Below the pieces are notes generated by a model, which searched no databases, was not told where the DNA came from, and worked only from the letters and a program-made list of their open reading frames with translations. The position numbers and the translations under genes are program-made. Positions 23,174 to 33,744 of a stretch of 50,017 nt of DNA are shown piece by piece. The first letter of the stretch is position 1. Every line of letters begins with the position of its first letter. The stretch is from Bimuria novae-zelandiae CBS 107.79 (taxonomy: Eukaryota > Ascomycota > Dothideomycetes > Pleosporales > Didymosphaeriaceae), in NCBI GenBank assembly GCA_010015655.1, contig ML976671.1, positions 1 to 50,017 of the forward strand, in the 5' to 3' direction.

Positions 23174-23446
23174 CTAGATGTCTTGGTCGTCCCGAGGAGC
23201 TCCTGCATCACTTTCAAGCCATGCCACTAAATCCATGTTCTTTGAATTAGAGCTCGTCTTTTGTCTCAGCAAATAGATACGGATTCCCCGCCTGCGTAAG
23301 TAGAAAAGGCCGCTCTTAGCAGTCATAACACTGTAGCGTCGCAAGAGCGCACCTGGGCAAGTATCCACCACGTACAGCAAAACAACTCACTGTAATAATT
23401 CCGGCCAGGTTGCTCTAAGCTTCTCGCGTACTATTGTGATCGACAT
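23174..23446 (-). CDS. Possible small gene of about 57 aa, weak
   Basis: On the reverse strand an ATG at 23446 opens 'MSITIVREKLRATWPELL'. A GTGAGT donor follows, and an acceptor 'ttacgcag' 112 bases on would join in frame to 'RGIRIYLLRQKTSSNS', ending at 23174. An alternative acceptor 38 bases after the donor is also possible. No domain is recognised. The support is splice signals plus frame only. Confidence 0.25.
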
Positions 23447-23988
23447 TTCTCCTTATGCAAAAAATGCGGAAACTAGGATGGAAACACGGGACCCCAGCTC
23501 AGCTCATTCAGCCCAAACGCGGTGACGTAACGATCGCCTAACCCTTCCACTACACAAACACACTCACACTTTCGTACTCACGCATCAGCCTTGTCGCAAA
23601 CTCTACCAATCCATTAGAACCGCCCACTCGCTCACACCTCCTCTTATCGCGCCAACGGGTTCAACACATATTACGTACCGCTCACACTCCCTCCCTATCC
23701 TCCATCCCTTACGCCCAAAATCTTACGCGCATCTTACTCACCAGCCCTACGCTCCGCCCTCCCGCGCCCTCCGGCCCAACGTCCAAGCCACCCGCTCAGA
23801 CCTCCTCCGCCCCCACACGAACCACCTAGCCCAATCACGCGCGCCACGCGTCCCCATCGCCAGCCAACCCGTCGTATCCGGGTCCTTCCGGGGGCCGGCA
23901 CACGCGCCGCTCCTCTCCTTACATCGTCGAAACGAAACACGAAATGTGCAACACACATCCTGGGTAGAATAGGCAGCGCGACGAAACG

Positions 23989-24489
23989 ATGACATCATTC
24001 CCTGCACAGACGCGTACATCCCTCCTGCGCAGCACCGCACACGCCTTCTGTACCGCGCTCATCGCGCCGCCGCCACCCAACGAGCTGCTTTCCACGTACT
24101 TCACGCATTCGCCCAGCATCACTGAGCACGGCCCCAGCTGGGCGACTGCGCGGCTACCGTTTCTGGGCAAGACGTTCGCTGGGCGAGAGGCTTGTGGGGA
24201 GTACTTCAATGTGTTGAGCGGGGTGCTCGAGATGCACTTGCCGGACGATGCGTTCCCGGGGCCTGCAGGGTTCATCGTGGATGCTGAGGCGGGCATGGTG
24301 AGTGTAGTGGGGAAAGGGCATTTTGTGAGCACGAAGACGGGGAAGGGGTGGGATGAGCAGTTCATCTATCGGCTGAGCGGGTTCGATGCGGAGGGGAAGA
24401 TTGGACACTGGGAGATTTGGGCGGATCCGTTGAGTGCGTGGGATGCTGTTGGGAGTGAAGAACCAAACCACAAGCGTAGCGTGGAGTAA
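23989..24489 (+). CDS. SnoaL/NTF2-like fold protein
   Basis: This is a single-exon gene of 166 aa. The order of elements, an N-terminal helix ('HAFCTALIAPPPPNELLSTY'), 'HGPSWATARLPFLGKTFAGR', a strand-rich middle ('GMVSVVGKGHFVSTKTGKGW') and 'DEQFIYRLSGFDAEGKIGHW' followed by 'EIWADPLSAW', matches the cone-shaped SnoaL-like/NTF2-like fold. Members include polyketide cyclases, isomerases and non-catalytic binding proteins, and the active function here cannot be told from sequence. There is no signal peptide. The 450 bp upstream is C-rich on the + strand, a common feature of promoters in these fungi. The reading frame is clean and intact. Confidence 0.75.
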   Translation: MTSFPAQTRTSLLRSTAHAFCTALIAPPPPNELLSTYFTHSPSITEHGPSWATARLPFLGKTFAGREACGEYFNVLSGVLEMHLPDDAFPGPAGFIVDAEAGMVSVVGKGHFVSTKTGKGWDEQFIYRLSGFDAEGKIGHWEIWADPLSAWDAVGSEEPNHKRSVE

Positions 24490-24891
24490 CTTTGATGATG
24501 AGAATGTTTTGCAATATACTGTGATATGCCGGTATTTGGTGTAGCGTATAGCCCTCTATCAGAAGTAGACGTAGCCTCGCACTAATACAAAGTATACTAA
24601 ATATCCTAAGGAGGAGGCTCACCGAAGAGCTCTCTTCAAATCTCCGTAACCTAGACTGCACACAAAGAAAGAGCGGAGTACTGGGGGAGTGTTCCTCGCG
24701 CTGTGATAGTGCCCAAAACGCCAGAAATGGTATACATGAATGCCGAGTCCTTTCCGTCCCTAATGCCATAAACCTGTAATCGTCATAATCCCAACCAAAG
24801 AGATTAGCAATGTCGCTCGCTGTGATGGAAAATAATACGTGGGCTCGAAGTCCTGCTTCAATCGAAACGTCTCGCTGTGCCGAAAATGCTG

Positions 24892-26074
24892 CTACTCCAT
24901 TGCCGTGAACAGGCACACCTGTCGCGCCATCTGGCTGGCTAGAAGGAGCTCTCGGAATACCTGATCCACGCCGCCCGCGAAGTGAATCGTGTAGCTCTCG
25001 ACTTTGCCCTTCCGCTTCTTCTCGCCCCATACGAGCTTGATGGGTGCTGCGTCGTCCACCTTCTTCCCGCTCCTGCTGCCGGGCTTCACGAAGTCCTTCT
25101 TGTACTCGTACAGCGTCTCTGGCATCACGTCGTCGTGCGGATCGCCCGGCTTCCATACAAACTTCCGGCCGCCGTATGTGAAGCGCCGAGGCGACCACGG
25201 AATCTTGTTCATCCTATCTGGATACTCCTTTATCGGCGTAGCAAACGGACCTCGGAGGATGATGCACCGAGACTTGTAGGCTGCTTTGGAATCCAGCTTC
25301 TCAATTCCCGAGAGGAGGACGTCGATGCAGGGTGTCGGGTACTCTGCAATGCGGAAAAACTTTGCGAGGGCGACCTGGTTGTCACCGCGATTTGATTCGG
25401 CCTCTAGTCGATACAAAGAAAACCGGTCGGAGAATTCTCGCGCAGTGTAGATGAATTTGCGGCAGGCCGAGGTGGTCCATTCGCGGGTGCGGTGGAGGTG
25501 GTACGTTACCGGCGGCTGCGAAGGGTCGAGCATGCTATGGAACGGAATATCGGGCGAAGGCATCTCCTCGTAGAGAGGTGTATACGACATGGGCGAGTAG
25601 TTGCTCTGCCATGTGAGGAGGTTGTGTACCTGGATTGGCGTCAGCTACCGATAGGTCTCCACCATGATCAACAAAGAGACCCGCAAAAAAACGTACCGAC
25701 GACAGACTGCCACTCTCCTCATCCAGGTCGCCATTCGCACCCCAGTGATTCGGTGCCGGCACGAAGACGCACTCGTTGCCGTCCTCGTCCTCGAAGCCAC
25801 TGCCGCTCTCCAGGTGCGGTTTGAGTGCCCGTTGTCGCTCGCGATGGAACATGATCTGGGTGCGTGCGATGCGGCGGTTATCGTCCGAGTTCTCGTCGGG
25901 AGATATGCTGAGCATTGAGCGCTCGATCTCCTGCTCCAGAGCGAGCGCAGCAGCCTCGTGCTGCAAGTAACTGGAGTCGTAGAGCTGGGCGTGTTCCGAC
26001 TCGAAGGCCGAGCTTCGCAGCAGCTCCAGGTGTTCGCGAGTCATGGCCTCCATTTTGCCCATGGCGGCGGGCAT
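24892..26074 (-). CDS. Conserved-looking hypothetical protein, 371 aa
   Basis: Two exons (26074-25697 and 25629-24892) joined by a 67-bp GTACGT...CCAG intron with a GCTGAC branch site. The splice is phase 0 and joins 'EESGSLSS' to 'VHNLLTWQSNYSPMSY'. The N-terminal third is helical and acidic ('SGSGFEDEDGNE'). The C-terminal two thirds contain 'CRKFIYTAREFSDRFSLYRLE', 'RCIILRGPFATPIKEYPDRM' and 'WSPRRFTYGGRKFVWK', a beta-rich arrangement that I cannot assign to a named family. No signal peptide or membrane segment is present. Codon use and intact splicing argue for a real gene. Confidence 0.7.
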
Positions 26075-27860
26075 CGATGGGCGATAGTCAGGACGGCGGG
26101 CGCGGGTAGGAGAGCGGGCGGGAGGTGTTATCGAGAGGTGCAGGTGAAGGTGAGTTGGTGCTGACAGATGGGTAGTAGGAAAGGCAGGCAGGCAGAGACA
26201 GGCGGTAGACCAAATGCGGAGTGGCAGGCGCGCAGCTTACATGGCACTGCGTGGTGCAAGACAAGACACACTGGACAGCCTGGCTGAAGTCAGCTACAGG
26301 CAGTCGCAGCCCACAGCGGCGCCTCTGCTGCCAGAGGGTCCCATGTCCGTAATCAACGCATCCCTGCGCCAGTCCCAGTCGAGCTCAGGTGGCGCTATGC
26401 CCCCCACGGCAGCTGTAAATTGTAGCAATGTATCCTTAGCTCTGCGACATGCCTCCCGGGTCCAGCACCCGATTTCTCGCAGAGTATAATGCCCCAAGTG
26501 CGCATAACCCAACATTTGGACATTTGCATGAGTGGCCGTCGGCGCATTTGATCAGGTGCAGAGGCGTAAGCCCACTCAAGCAGGCGCGCCCGGTGACGAA
26601 TCTCACTCTGGGCTGGCCCCCAGGTGTAGTTCGCCCATGGTTGCAAGGCTCCATGAGCCCTTGGGCGCCTATGCAGCCAACTGCCCACATGCAATCATCG
26701 GACTCCGACTAGCCAGCGGCGCCATTCGGTGGCGCTGCCCAGGAACGTTCTGTCCACTCGCTATCCCCAGAACGAGCGCGTACCTCACATAGCCCCGGGT
26801 ACCCTGTTCGAGAAGAACCTGAAACCTTCCATGCGAGCGAGGAACTAGCCTGCGTGCCCCGATGCAGCAGGAATTCTCCTTGCCCGACCGCCCCGACATC
26901 ACGAAAGTGGTGATTTGGAGCTGTTACCCCGCGAGCTCAAGGGTCCGGCTCCTCACGATCCGAGCGTGCGGCGCCTTAACGGGAGAGGCTTCTCTGATAG
27001 GCACCGAACCGTTGCAAGCGTCGAAGCTAGCATCTGATTTGCACCGGAACCTCGCCATGGCCCGCCGTAGCCAGCCCTATCGACGGGATGGTCAGGTCGA
27101 AAAACCTCATCCTCCGTCCTAGTGACAGCTCTTGTCTCGGAGAGGCAATCGCGTATGTGACTCAGGGGCGGGCCTTGTGATATGTGTGACGGTCCAGATG
27201 CCTCCAAGGCTGCGTTATGGCGAGGTATGTCTAATGAGAATGGACGCCGGACATGAAGATAGCGAAGTGTTTGTGAGACCTGCTGAATGGCCAACGGGTA
27301 TTTATCCGTTCGAACCCTCGCTGATCTTGCTGACACTTGATAGTACCTCCTCTTTGGCCTCCTGAACGTTCTCCTATCGACCGGCGAGTGCGTCGATATT
27401 TGCTTCCATAGGCCTTTCGGCTATTGCGCGTTTGTGTCCCTCACACAGTGTCCACTGCACCGAGGACGCGGGAAGACGTCGTGCGCACGGCACGTGGTCA
27501 CGATGCAAGGACTAGCGGTCCGAGGTTGCAGTTTCACAGCAGCCGCATCATCCTTCTATCCTCGCGATGGCCTCTCCTTTCAGACGCGATGAACATGTTT
27601 ACTTACACAAACGTTTACTGATGAAGATTCCGATATGATGATATTAGGGGCGACCGTTGTATACGTACCTGCGCCGAGCTGCGAGCCGAACCTCGCAGGC
27701 GGAGATATAGCCAAGCCTTGTCATACTGCCACTTGGGCGGGAGTGTAGTGCGCATATGACGGCTAGTCATATCTCCACCGCTCTGCGCTGCCGATAGTTC
27801 GCAGCTCTCGTATTACGGGCATAGCCGAAAGTCGCGGTGAGGCTAGACGCACGCGCACAC
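26075..27860. other. Gene-poor, GC-rich intergenic stretch
   Basis: The first 200 bp is probably the leader and promoter of the reverse-strand gene ending at 24892 (with 'ggcaggcaggcag' short repeats at about 26186). The rest holds many overlapping short ORFs on both strands, as expected by chance in GC-rich DNA. None has a domain, signal peptide or consistent splicing. No tRNA cloverleaf was recognised. Confidence 0.45.
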
Positions 27861-27886
27861 TCTACGCCGTACGCTACTTGAATGGG

Positions 27887-28414
27887 ATGTGCAAATGCAA
27901 TCGCGCCCGTTGTTGCATCTATGACAAGCGAAGCGCTTCGCCTACGAAATCGTTGTTATTGACGCAGGCTTGTTTGACACGCTGGGCAAACGCGATCGCG
28001 TACGCTACGCTATATGAGGAAAGTGATACGATCGATACTCCAGATTTTGCACGCAAAGGCGCTGTTGAATATATTGTGGACCAGTCTCCGGATTTCGGGA
28101 GCGTTCAAAATTTCCTCGTTCCACTAGGCAGTACTTTGCATCTTGAGGCTGCAAGCACCATCAGGCTTGGCTGGTGTGGCGGTTGCGTGCGCTTGGAAAA
28201 GGCCATTGCGTACTCACGAACAAAACGATCGTTATGCTCTTCCAGAAAATTATGGATACTATGTCGAGAAGAGATGGGACGGCGGCAAGCTTTGGGGCAT
28301 TACAATTGCTCACAACGCGGCCTGGGCATCATGTCGTCTATGCGCTTCACCACAACTGAGGCGTCAGTCCTAGGGAATTTGCAAGGCTTCAACCGTGGAT
28401 GGTGCACTTTCTGA
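27887..28414 (+). other. Possible decayed coding region
   Basis: Protein-like readings occur in two different + frames: 'FARKGAVEYIVDQSPDFGSV' around 28046-28105 and 'NDRYALPENYGYYVEKRWDG' around 28224-28285. The switch of frame and the lack of a start or of splice signals suggest a frameshifted relic. The parent family is not recognised. Confidence 0.3.
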
Positions 28415-28791
28415 AAGTAAATGCCATGAAAAGTGGTAGTATTGAAACTTCTGGGAGCTCCCGGCGTGGACGCACTTGCACTTTCCAATTCCCTACAATT
28501 CGACGAAGCGGTGATGCTTTCTATGTTTTGAGCAACGCTCCATCATTCTCGACTCCTTATCGATCACATGATTAGCAGGCGTTCGCCAGGTTGATCGTCG
28601 AAGAGCTTGTCGAACGGGTTCTGGTTCACCATGGCGTCCGTCGCGCGTCCAGGTGAAGTAGATTGCTTCGTTAACACAACAAAAACCCCAAACCTGCTAA
28701 CTCTTCTTTCCGCGCCAACCAATTCTACCTCGAGACTCTCTCCTTTACGCGCAAATTATTCGACCATGGTATAACACACTTCCTGTACACG
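28415..28791. promoter_or_regulatory. Upstream region of the SAP-like gene
   Basis: No gene is visible. From about 28680 a C/T-rich tract ('ctctcctttacgcg') precedes the ATG at 28792, as is common in fungal leaders. Confidence 0.3.
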
Positions 28792-29811
28792 ATGAACTTG
28801 CCGACTACAGTCGCAATGGATTACTACCGGTGTCCAAAGACGGAACTCCACCAAGAGCTGTGCCGACGGGGCTTGCGTGCCTCCGGAGACCAGGACATCG
28901 CGGCTGAGCGGCTGAGCAAGGACGATGAAGATCGAGGCAGCGAAGCGACGACAGTCTCTGCGATAACTTGGCCGCTTGCCTCGCCGTCCCCTTGGAAGAT
29001 CAATCCGGAGTTTGGCACGACGACTCCAGTAGGCATGCTTGTTAATGAGTGTAAGTTGCAATTCTGTCCTTTTCTCCTTCACCGATATTGAAACCACAGC
29101 TATCATCTACTGGACGATGAACACCTTCTTCCCGACGCTTCACCTGTTCTTCGAATCCGGACGGTCTTGCAACATCGAGGGCACTCATCTCCCGGGAGCT
29201 CGGGTCGGCCTAGATCCCACGCTTCGGTCTCGACTTACGGATCTTACGCACGAGGAAGATGGCCGCCTCGTCAATACCATCATCCCCAAGAAGCTTGTCC
29301 CGCGCCCGTCCATTCGCATCTTGGAGGCAAAAGTGGCCTGCCGGTACAGTATTGCTGTCAAGGAGACTCATCAGGTCCGCTCCGGACGACCCGTCACGAC
29401 TATCGTCGAGGAACAGCACGTCGCTATCGGATTGCGCCTCCAGGGAATGACTAGCATGGCCTACGTGTGGGCAAAGGTGCCGCGCTCTACTGTGGAAGTT
29501 GCGGGTCGGATGGCAAGTCTCTCGGGTATAAAGTGGATGTGTTTTCCTCGCAAAGGAAGAGTTTTTCTTTCGCCTGCTTGAGACATCCGCTAAGTACTAT
29601 CCCCACTTTCTTAAGACATACACTGACTTTGTACCCGCGGGTTTGGCAGTGGGGTCACCTCCGTGTCGCTGGGATGCGGGACGATATTCCTGTTCCCTTT
29701 GTGCAGTTCCCCGAGACGAACGTAAAGCCCGGAGGAAGGTCGACTGTGGTGCAGAATGGCAGCATGGTGGAACCCAAGCTCAGGGGCCATCCATGGTCGC
29801 AGTATGACTGA
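28792..29811 (+). CDS. SAP-domain-like protein, frame uncertain in last third
   Basis: Exon 1 (28792-29050) codes an N-terminal SAP-like helix pair ('CPKTELHQELCRRGLRASGD', then 'AAERLSKDDEDR'), a motif often used for nucleic-acid binding. A GTAAGT...CACAG intron (29051-29099) joins in phase to 'SIIYWTMNTFFPTLHLFFES'. The frame then runs to a stop at 29581. However, from about 29480 the next frame looks more protein-like ('GYKVDVFSSQRKSFSF', 'YPRVWQWGHLRVAGMRDDIP') and ends at 29811. Either a 1-bp indel broke the gene near 29470-29520, or a very short 41-bp GT...AG intron (from 29476) restores the frame. The function beyond the SAP-like part is unknown. An intact homologue would settle which end is real. 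Confidence 0.5.
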
Positions 29812-30010
29812 GCTGGGTGCGCTATGATGAAAGGACCCACGTGAGACTTTTGTTTTTTCGGTACGTGTTGCCTGGCGTTGTGTTCTCCCAGTATGATTCC
29901 TGCCTGTTGTTGGAGGATGTATGATACCCCAGACCTGTTTGAAGTGGAGGAAAAATGCGACGTTTGTATGTATGAGAAGCTAGCGTGATAATCACAACGC
30001 TTGTTTTGCC
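29812..30010. other. 3' flank of the SAP-like gene
   Basis: Normal-composition sequence up to the MITE target site, with no gene recognised. Confidence 0.4.
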
Positions 30011-30018
30011 CCACCCGT

Positions 30019-30556
30019 TAGGGATGTTGGATTACCGTAATTTTCGAGCCATCCCGGTAGTACCGTAATGTCGTAATTACGGTAATTACTAGTATTTTGG
30101 TACAATCTTGGCACGGTGAATTGAGCTAATTGGTGCCTTTCTCGGTCTAATTATCACATATAGAACCAGATGCAATTGAATCTATGTATGCTAGGTATCT
30201 TCTAGATCTTTGGGACGCTCTTCATGTACTTGTTCGGCCGGGTAATTGAGCAATTAGCCATCATCTTTATGCTTGTCGGCGTCCACTTGTTCGGGCACTT
30301 CTGACAGGTCGAAAAATTAGGCATCGTTAGCCGTAATTAAGTTGCGAATGCGCAGGTTATAATAATAAAACACTAGCTTTTTAACCTAGGCGTTAACGAG
30401 ATAATTACGTACTTTATTATAGAGAAATCTATGCTCCCTCTAGTTACGTTTAGCTACTCCCGTCAAAGTTATTTTCCTGGCCATCGATTTCTGTACCATA
30501 ATTACCGTAACGCATTACCGTAATACCGTAATCCGTAACGGTACGCGGCATCCCTA
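30019..30556. mobile_element. hAT-type MITE (538 bp) with 8-bp TSD
   Basis: The ends are TAGGGATG and CATCCCTA, flanked by perfect 8-bp duplications CCACCCGT at 30011-30018 and 30557-30564. Inside each end are multiple 'ttaccgtaa' subterminal repeats (for example 30033, 30055 and 30076 on the left, 30499-30540 on the right), which are typical binding repeats of hAT transposases. There is no coding capacity, so it is non-autonomous. The middle is AT-rich, with some RIP-like tract around 30350-30440. Confidence 0.9.
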
Positions 30557-30811
30557 CCACCCGTTGATGGTGCATTACGACCACGCCACGGCAGAACGGA
30601 TGTGCGCCCCCTCGCGGACCCGCATACACAAGCTTCATCCACGTCTTCATCCGACAGCTTAAAGCTAATGAACGCCACTTCGCTCCTTGACCCTCACAGC
30701 AGCTTCCAATTGCATTCTAAGATACAAAACAGACCGTACGACCCGTCCACCAACTCCTACCTGGCCCTTTACAGCCGTGCTAATTCCTCCAACTAGAAAA
30801 CGTCCGCCAAA

Positions 30812-31224
30812 ATGCCAGCCCACGTCTCCGTCCTCTACCCGCGCAAAGCAAAGTTCGACATGGACTACTACCTCACATCGCACATGCCCTTAGTCAAGAA
30901 GAGCTGGTCGAAATACGGCCTCGAGAAGTACACGGTCACGCAGTACGCATCCTCGTTATCCTTTCCCAGCAGCACCCACATCCTCCCTTTCCCACGTTTC
31001 CCGCGCTTCTCACAACAGGCTGTGATCTAAGGAAGGTGTGCAGGTACGACGACCCCGAGTCTCCCTACAGCGTGGGCTGCCTGCTCGAATTCAACAGCCT
31101 GGATTCCTTCAAGAAAGCGGGTGCCGGCCCCGAGGCGAAGGAGGTGTTTGGCGACATTCCGAACTTCTCGGATGAGCAGCCGAGTATCATCGCGGGGGAG
31201 GTGAAGGGTGGAGATACGGCGTGA
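30812..31224 (+). CDS. EthD-like small protein, 107 aa
   Basis: Two exons (30812-30954 and 31044-31224) join in phase across an 89-bp intron whose GTTATC donor is unusual; the acceptor is TGCAG. The protein opens 'MPAHVSVLYPRKAKFDMDYY' and 'LTSHMPLVKKSWSKYGLEKY', then 'SPYSVGCLLEFNSLDSFKKA' and 'FGDIPNFSDEQPSIIAGEV', the dimeric alpha/beta-barrel layout of EthD proteins with the conserved 'YY..HMPL' element. Fungal EthD proteins are small, cytosolic and mostly uncharacterised; some take part in degradation or polyketide pathways. The gene is intact if the donor is used. The MITE lies about 250 bp upstream, inside the probable promoter. Confidence 0.8.
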
Positions 31225-31809
31225 TACATTGTAGGGAGGAGCTGCGCGGGGTTAAGCGGAGATTGGGAGCGGGTGAGGGGTAGGTGGGGTTACCGAGGCG
31301 TTTGGAATGCTGGGGTGGGGTGGTAGGGTAGGGAGTGTATAGTACTGGAATAAAAATGAATTTTGGATGTTTTGAATTGCCAGGGGCTTGGTGGCGTCAG
31401 TTAGTTGATGTGCTGTGTCGTTGTGGGTGCGCTGGTATTTGGTGGACCACTCCCCGACGCAGTATAGTGAAGGCTTAGCTTCTCTTCGGTCGTTGCTAAC
31501 GACCTAAACAGATGCGATGGCACAGTGAAGATTAGGAGATGCGTCTGGCAATGGAAGAGAATGTTACTGCTACTCTAGCTGTATATGTGCTAGAACGATG
31601 GCGCTGAGCTAAATGATCGACGCGAAGGAGTTGGGAAACTAGGACCTCCTGGATGTGTGGTGCCAGGTGCGGGTCCAAAAGCCTGGTGGGCGGCTGACTG
31701 GAGCACGCCCACGAATGTGGGGAGGTCAACGACGTGAAATGTCATTCGGTGATCGATCGCTCGTTGGACTGTTGGTGTTGAGGTCGGCATTCACACCGCT
31801 TGGGAGGAC
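31225..31809. other. Intergenic between convergent genes
   Basis: The first 130 bp is G-rich on the + strand ('ggtgaggggtaggtgggg') and 'aataaaaatg' at about 31350 could be a poly(A) signal for the EthD-like gene. No gene is seen. Confidence 0.4.
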
Positions 31810-32684
31810 CTATTTTTTCCCAGTCACCATTCCTTTATCCAACACACCTTCCGTAAACCCGGAAGCCCGAACCCGAACCATATCAACGATCTCCCCCTCC
31901 AGCCGCCTCCTTGTCGCATTTGTAAAGCTTGCAGGAAACCCCTCTCCCGCCTTTTCGAAGTTTTCGTATAGAAAATCTTTCCAGTGAAAAACCAACTTGA
32001 CCCTGTTGGTAGCTTGCTCAGTGACCAAGCCCGCAAGGATCATCCACAGTAAGCAGTCTCTCGTTATAAAACGATGCTTGATAGCATCGCGTCCAAGGAA
32101 AAAGAGGAACTCGATCAGATCCACACCTACGGTGAGTTGCTGCAGATCACGGAAGCGGTGGAGAAGGGCAACGGCTCTGCGGAGGTCGTCTAGCAAACTA
32201 TTTTCAAAGCGTAGGTCCTGGGACGCATCTTCGTACCGGGTGATGTAGCGGTGAAGGGTGGCTCCCGAGCTGTTATCGTCGGTGAAGATGCGATCGATGA
32301 GGCCTACCACTGTGAATCGGGGTATTGAGATTTTCTTGATCTTGAACAGCGGAGGGTTTGGCCTCGCGATGAGGTGTCGGTACAGTTCCCGGATTAGAAC
32401 GATCATAGGGCGTGTGTGGTTGTCGTCATCTAAAACAAATGTTGCTTTTTCGATTGCCTTGAGCACATGGCTTTCGCGGCTCTGTTCACCAGGAGTAGAC
32501 TGGAAGCTTTCTTTAAATCAGGTGAGCAGAGTCTGCCCGCGGGAGAGAGCGTGATGCGGATTTTCCATGCGTTGTCGGAGAAGGTCTCATCGTAGATCAG
32601 GTCGAGGACCTCTTGAGGGAGTTGTGGGGCCATGGCAAGCGTAGGCTGCGGCTCTGACATGCTGAGTTTCGAACAGTTACCCAT
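31810..32684 (-). pseudogene. F-box/2EXR-like hypothetical protein with one frameshift
   Basis: The reverse-strand reading from an ATG at 32684 (or 32660) gives 'LPQEVLDLIYDETFSDNAW', a degenerate F-box-like opening, then 'SLLLVNRAA'. The frame is lost around 32478, where 'gcgaaagcc' appears one base short. The next frame resumes 'SHVLKAIEKATFVLDDDN' and runs to a stop at 31810, including 'LRRAVALLHRFRDLQQLTVG'. Without the single-base change the product would be about 290 aa. It could be a young pseudogene or a sequencing error. Its molecular role is unknown. Confidence 0.6.
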
Positions 32685-32840
32685 CTTTGAACGCACCTTG
32701 TGTGTAGAATACCGAGAGTGGTAGATCTGTTCAGGTCGTTGACAACGATAACAGAATGCCCTTACAGTTTACTCTGGTGGAGAGGGTTGCTCTGCAAAGG
32801 GCTATTTGATTGCCGCACTAGTTTCCAATGGTCAGCTCTC

Positions 32841-32851
32841 CCTATTTATAT
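32841..32851 (-). promoter_or_regulatory. TATA-like box for the F-box-like gene
   Basis: 'gatataaatagg' on the reverse strand lies about 160-190 bp upstream of the candidate starts. Confidence 0.35.
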
Positions 32852-32859
32852 CTGTCAAA

Positions 32860-33551
32860 TTACAAATTTAAAGCTCCACAATTTCTTGCACCCGCGGTAC
32901 ATCGGTACTCATATTAGTCGTCGTGTTAGTGTTTTCGAACCGTGGCTCGCTCCGTAGGGCGCTCCCACAACGAAGGCTCACACGTTGAAGACGTAGATGT
33001 GACCTCGGTTCGCGACTGAAGATACCCTGGATAAAATTTCCTAGCGGATCATATTACCGCAGCGTACCGAATTTACCTACACCGGTTGCCATCCTCAACA
33101 CGAGGACCACGCACCGCGACGAAAGGATCATGTTGCCCTTTGTGTTTCGGTCGTGTACCGCTGGGTCTGCAGAAGTCGTTGTGGCGTTTGGGAACTTCGG
33201 GCGCTTGTGTACGCCAGTCTGATTACCATGCTGGTAGCGATTTATCACTCATAGAATTGAGTGGATACTCTCTGTGTGATCTTCTAGGTATTAACGCATA
33301 CTAGTAATTAATTCTTGCCGATGCTTAATACTGGTCACGATGTTCGGCACGGACCGCCTGGATGTTCGGTACAGTAGATGGAGATTCGATAACGTCCCAC
33401 TTTGATTACTACGGTTATCACGACGAGTTCAACAATAAATTTCGCAACAAAAGATGTTGAGCTGGCTTAGCACCTCTGGATTTAGATGCTATTGCCTTCA
33501 AAAACAGACAACTGGATTTGATCATACAAAATAGCGAAAGCCCTCTACACC
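32860..33551. other. Intergenic, no gene recognised
   Basis: Normal composition with only short unrelated ORFs. It ends at the solo Copia LTR. Confidence 0.4.
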
Positions 33552-33744
33552 TGTCGCGGTGAGCAGAGCGGATAGTACGTAGTAAAAATTAAAGGATTAA
33601 ACTAAAGTTATCCTATCTAGGAGCTGTAGAAGGTATAGGTGCGCGGGCACAAACAACGCTAGTCCTAGACAAGTAGCAGGTGAGTTGCAACCGACCCATG
33701 GTAGGAGCAACTATCTTGTAAGGTAAGAACCATAAACCGTGACA
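33552..33744 (-). repeat. Solo Copia-type LTR (inverted), RIP-mutated
   Basis: It aligns along its whole length to the reverse complement of the LTR at 17932-18149, with shared blocks such as 'acgctagtccta', 'gataggtg' and 'gcggtgag', and a roughly 10-bp gap near one end. Internal retrotransposon sequence is absent on both sides. A target duplication is not obvious. Confidence 0.7.

Noticed and set aside
26200..27650. Several overlapping 60-127-codon ORFs in the GC-rich desert
   Set aside because: They overlap on both strands, lack starts in good context, domains or splice signals, and are expected in GC-rich non-coding DNA.
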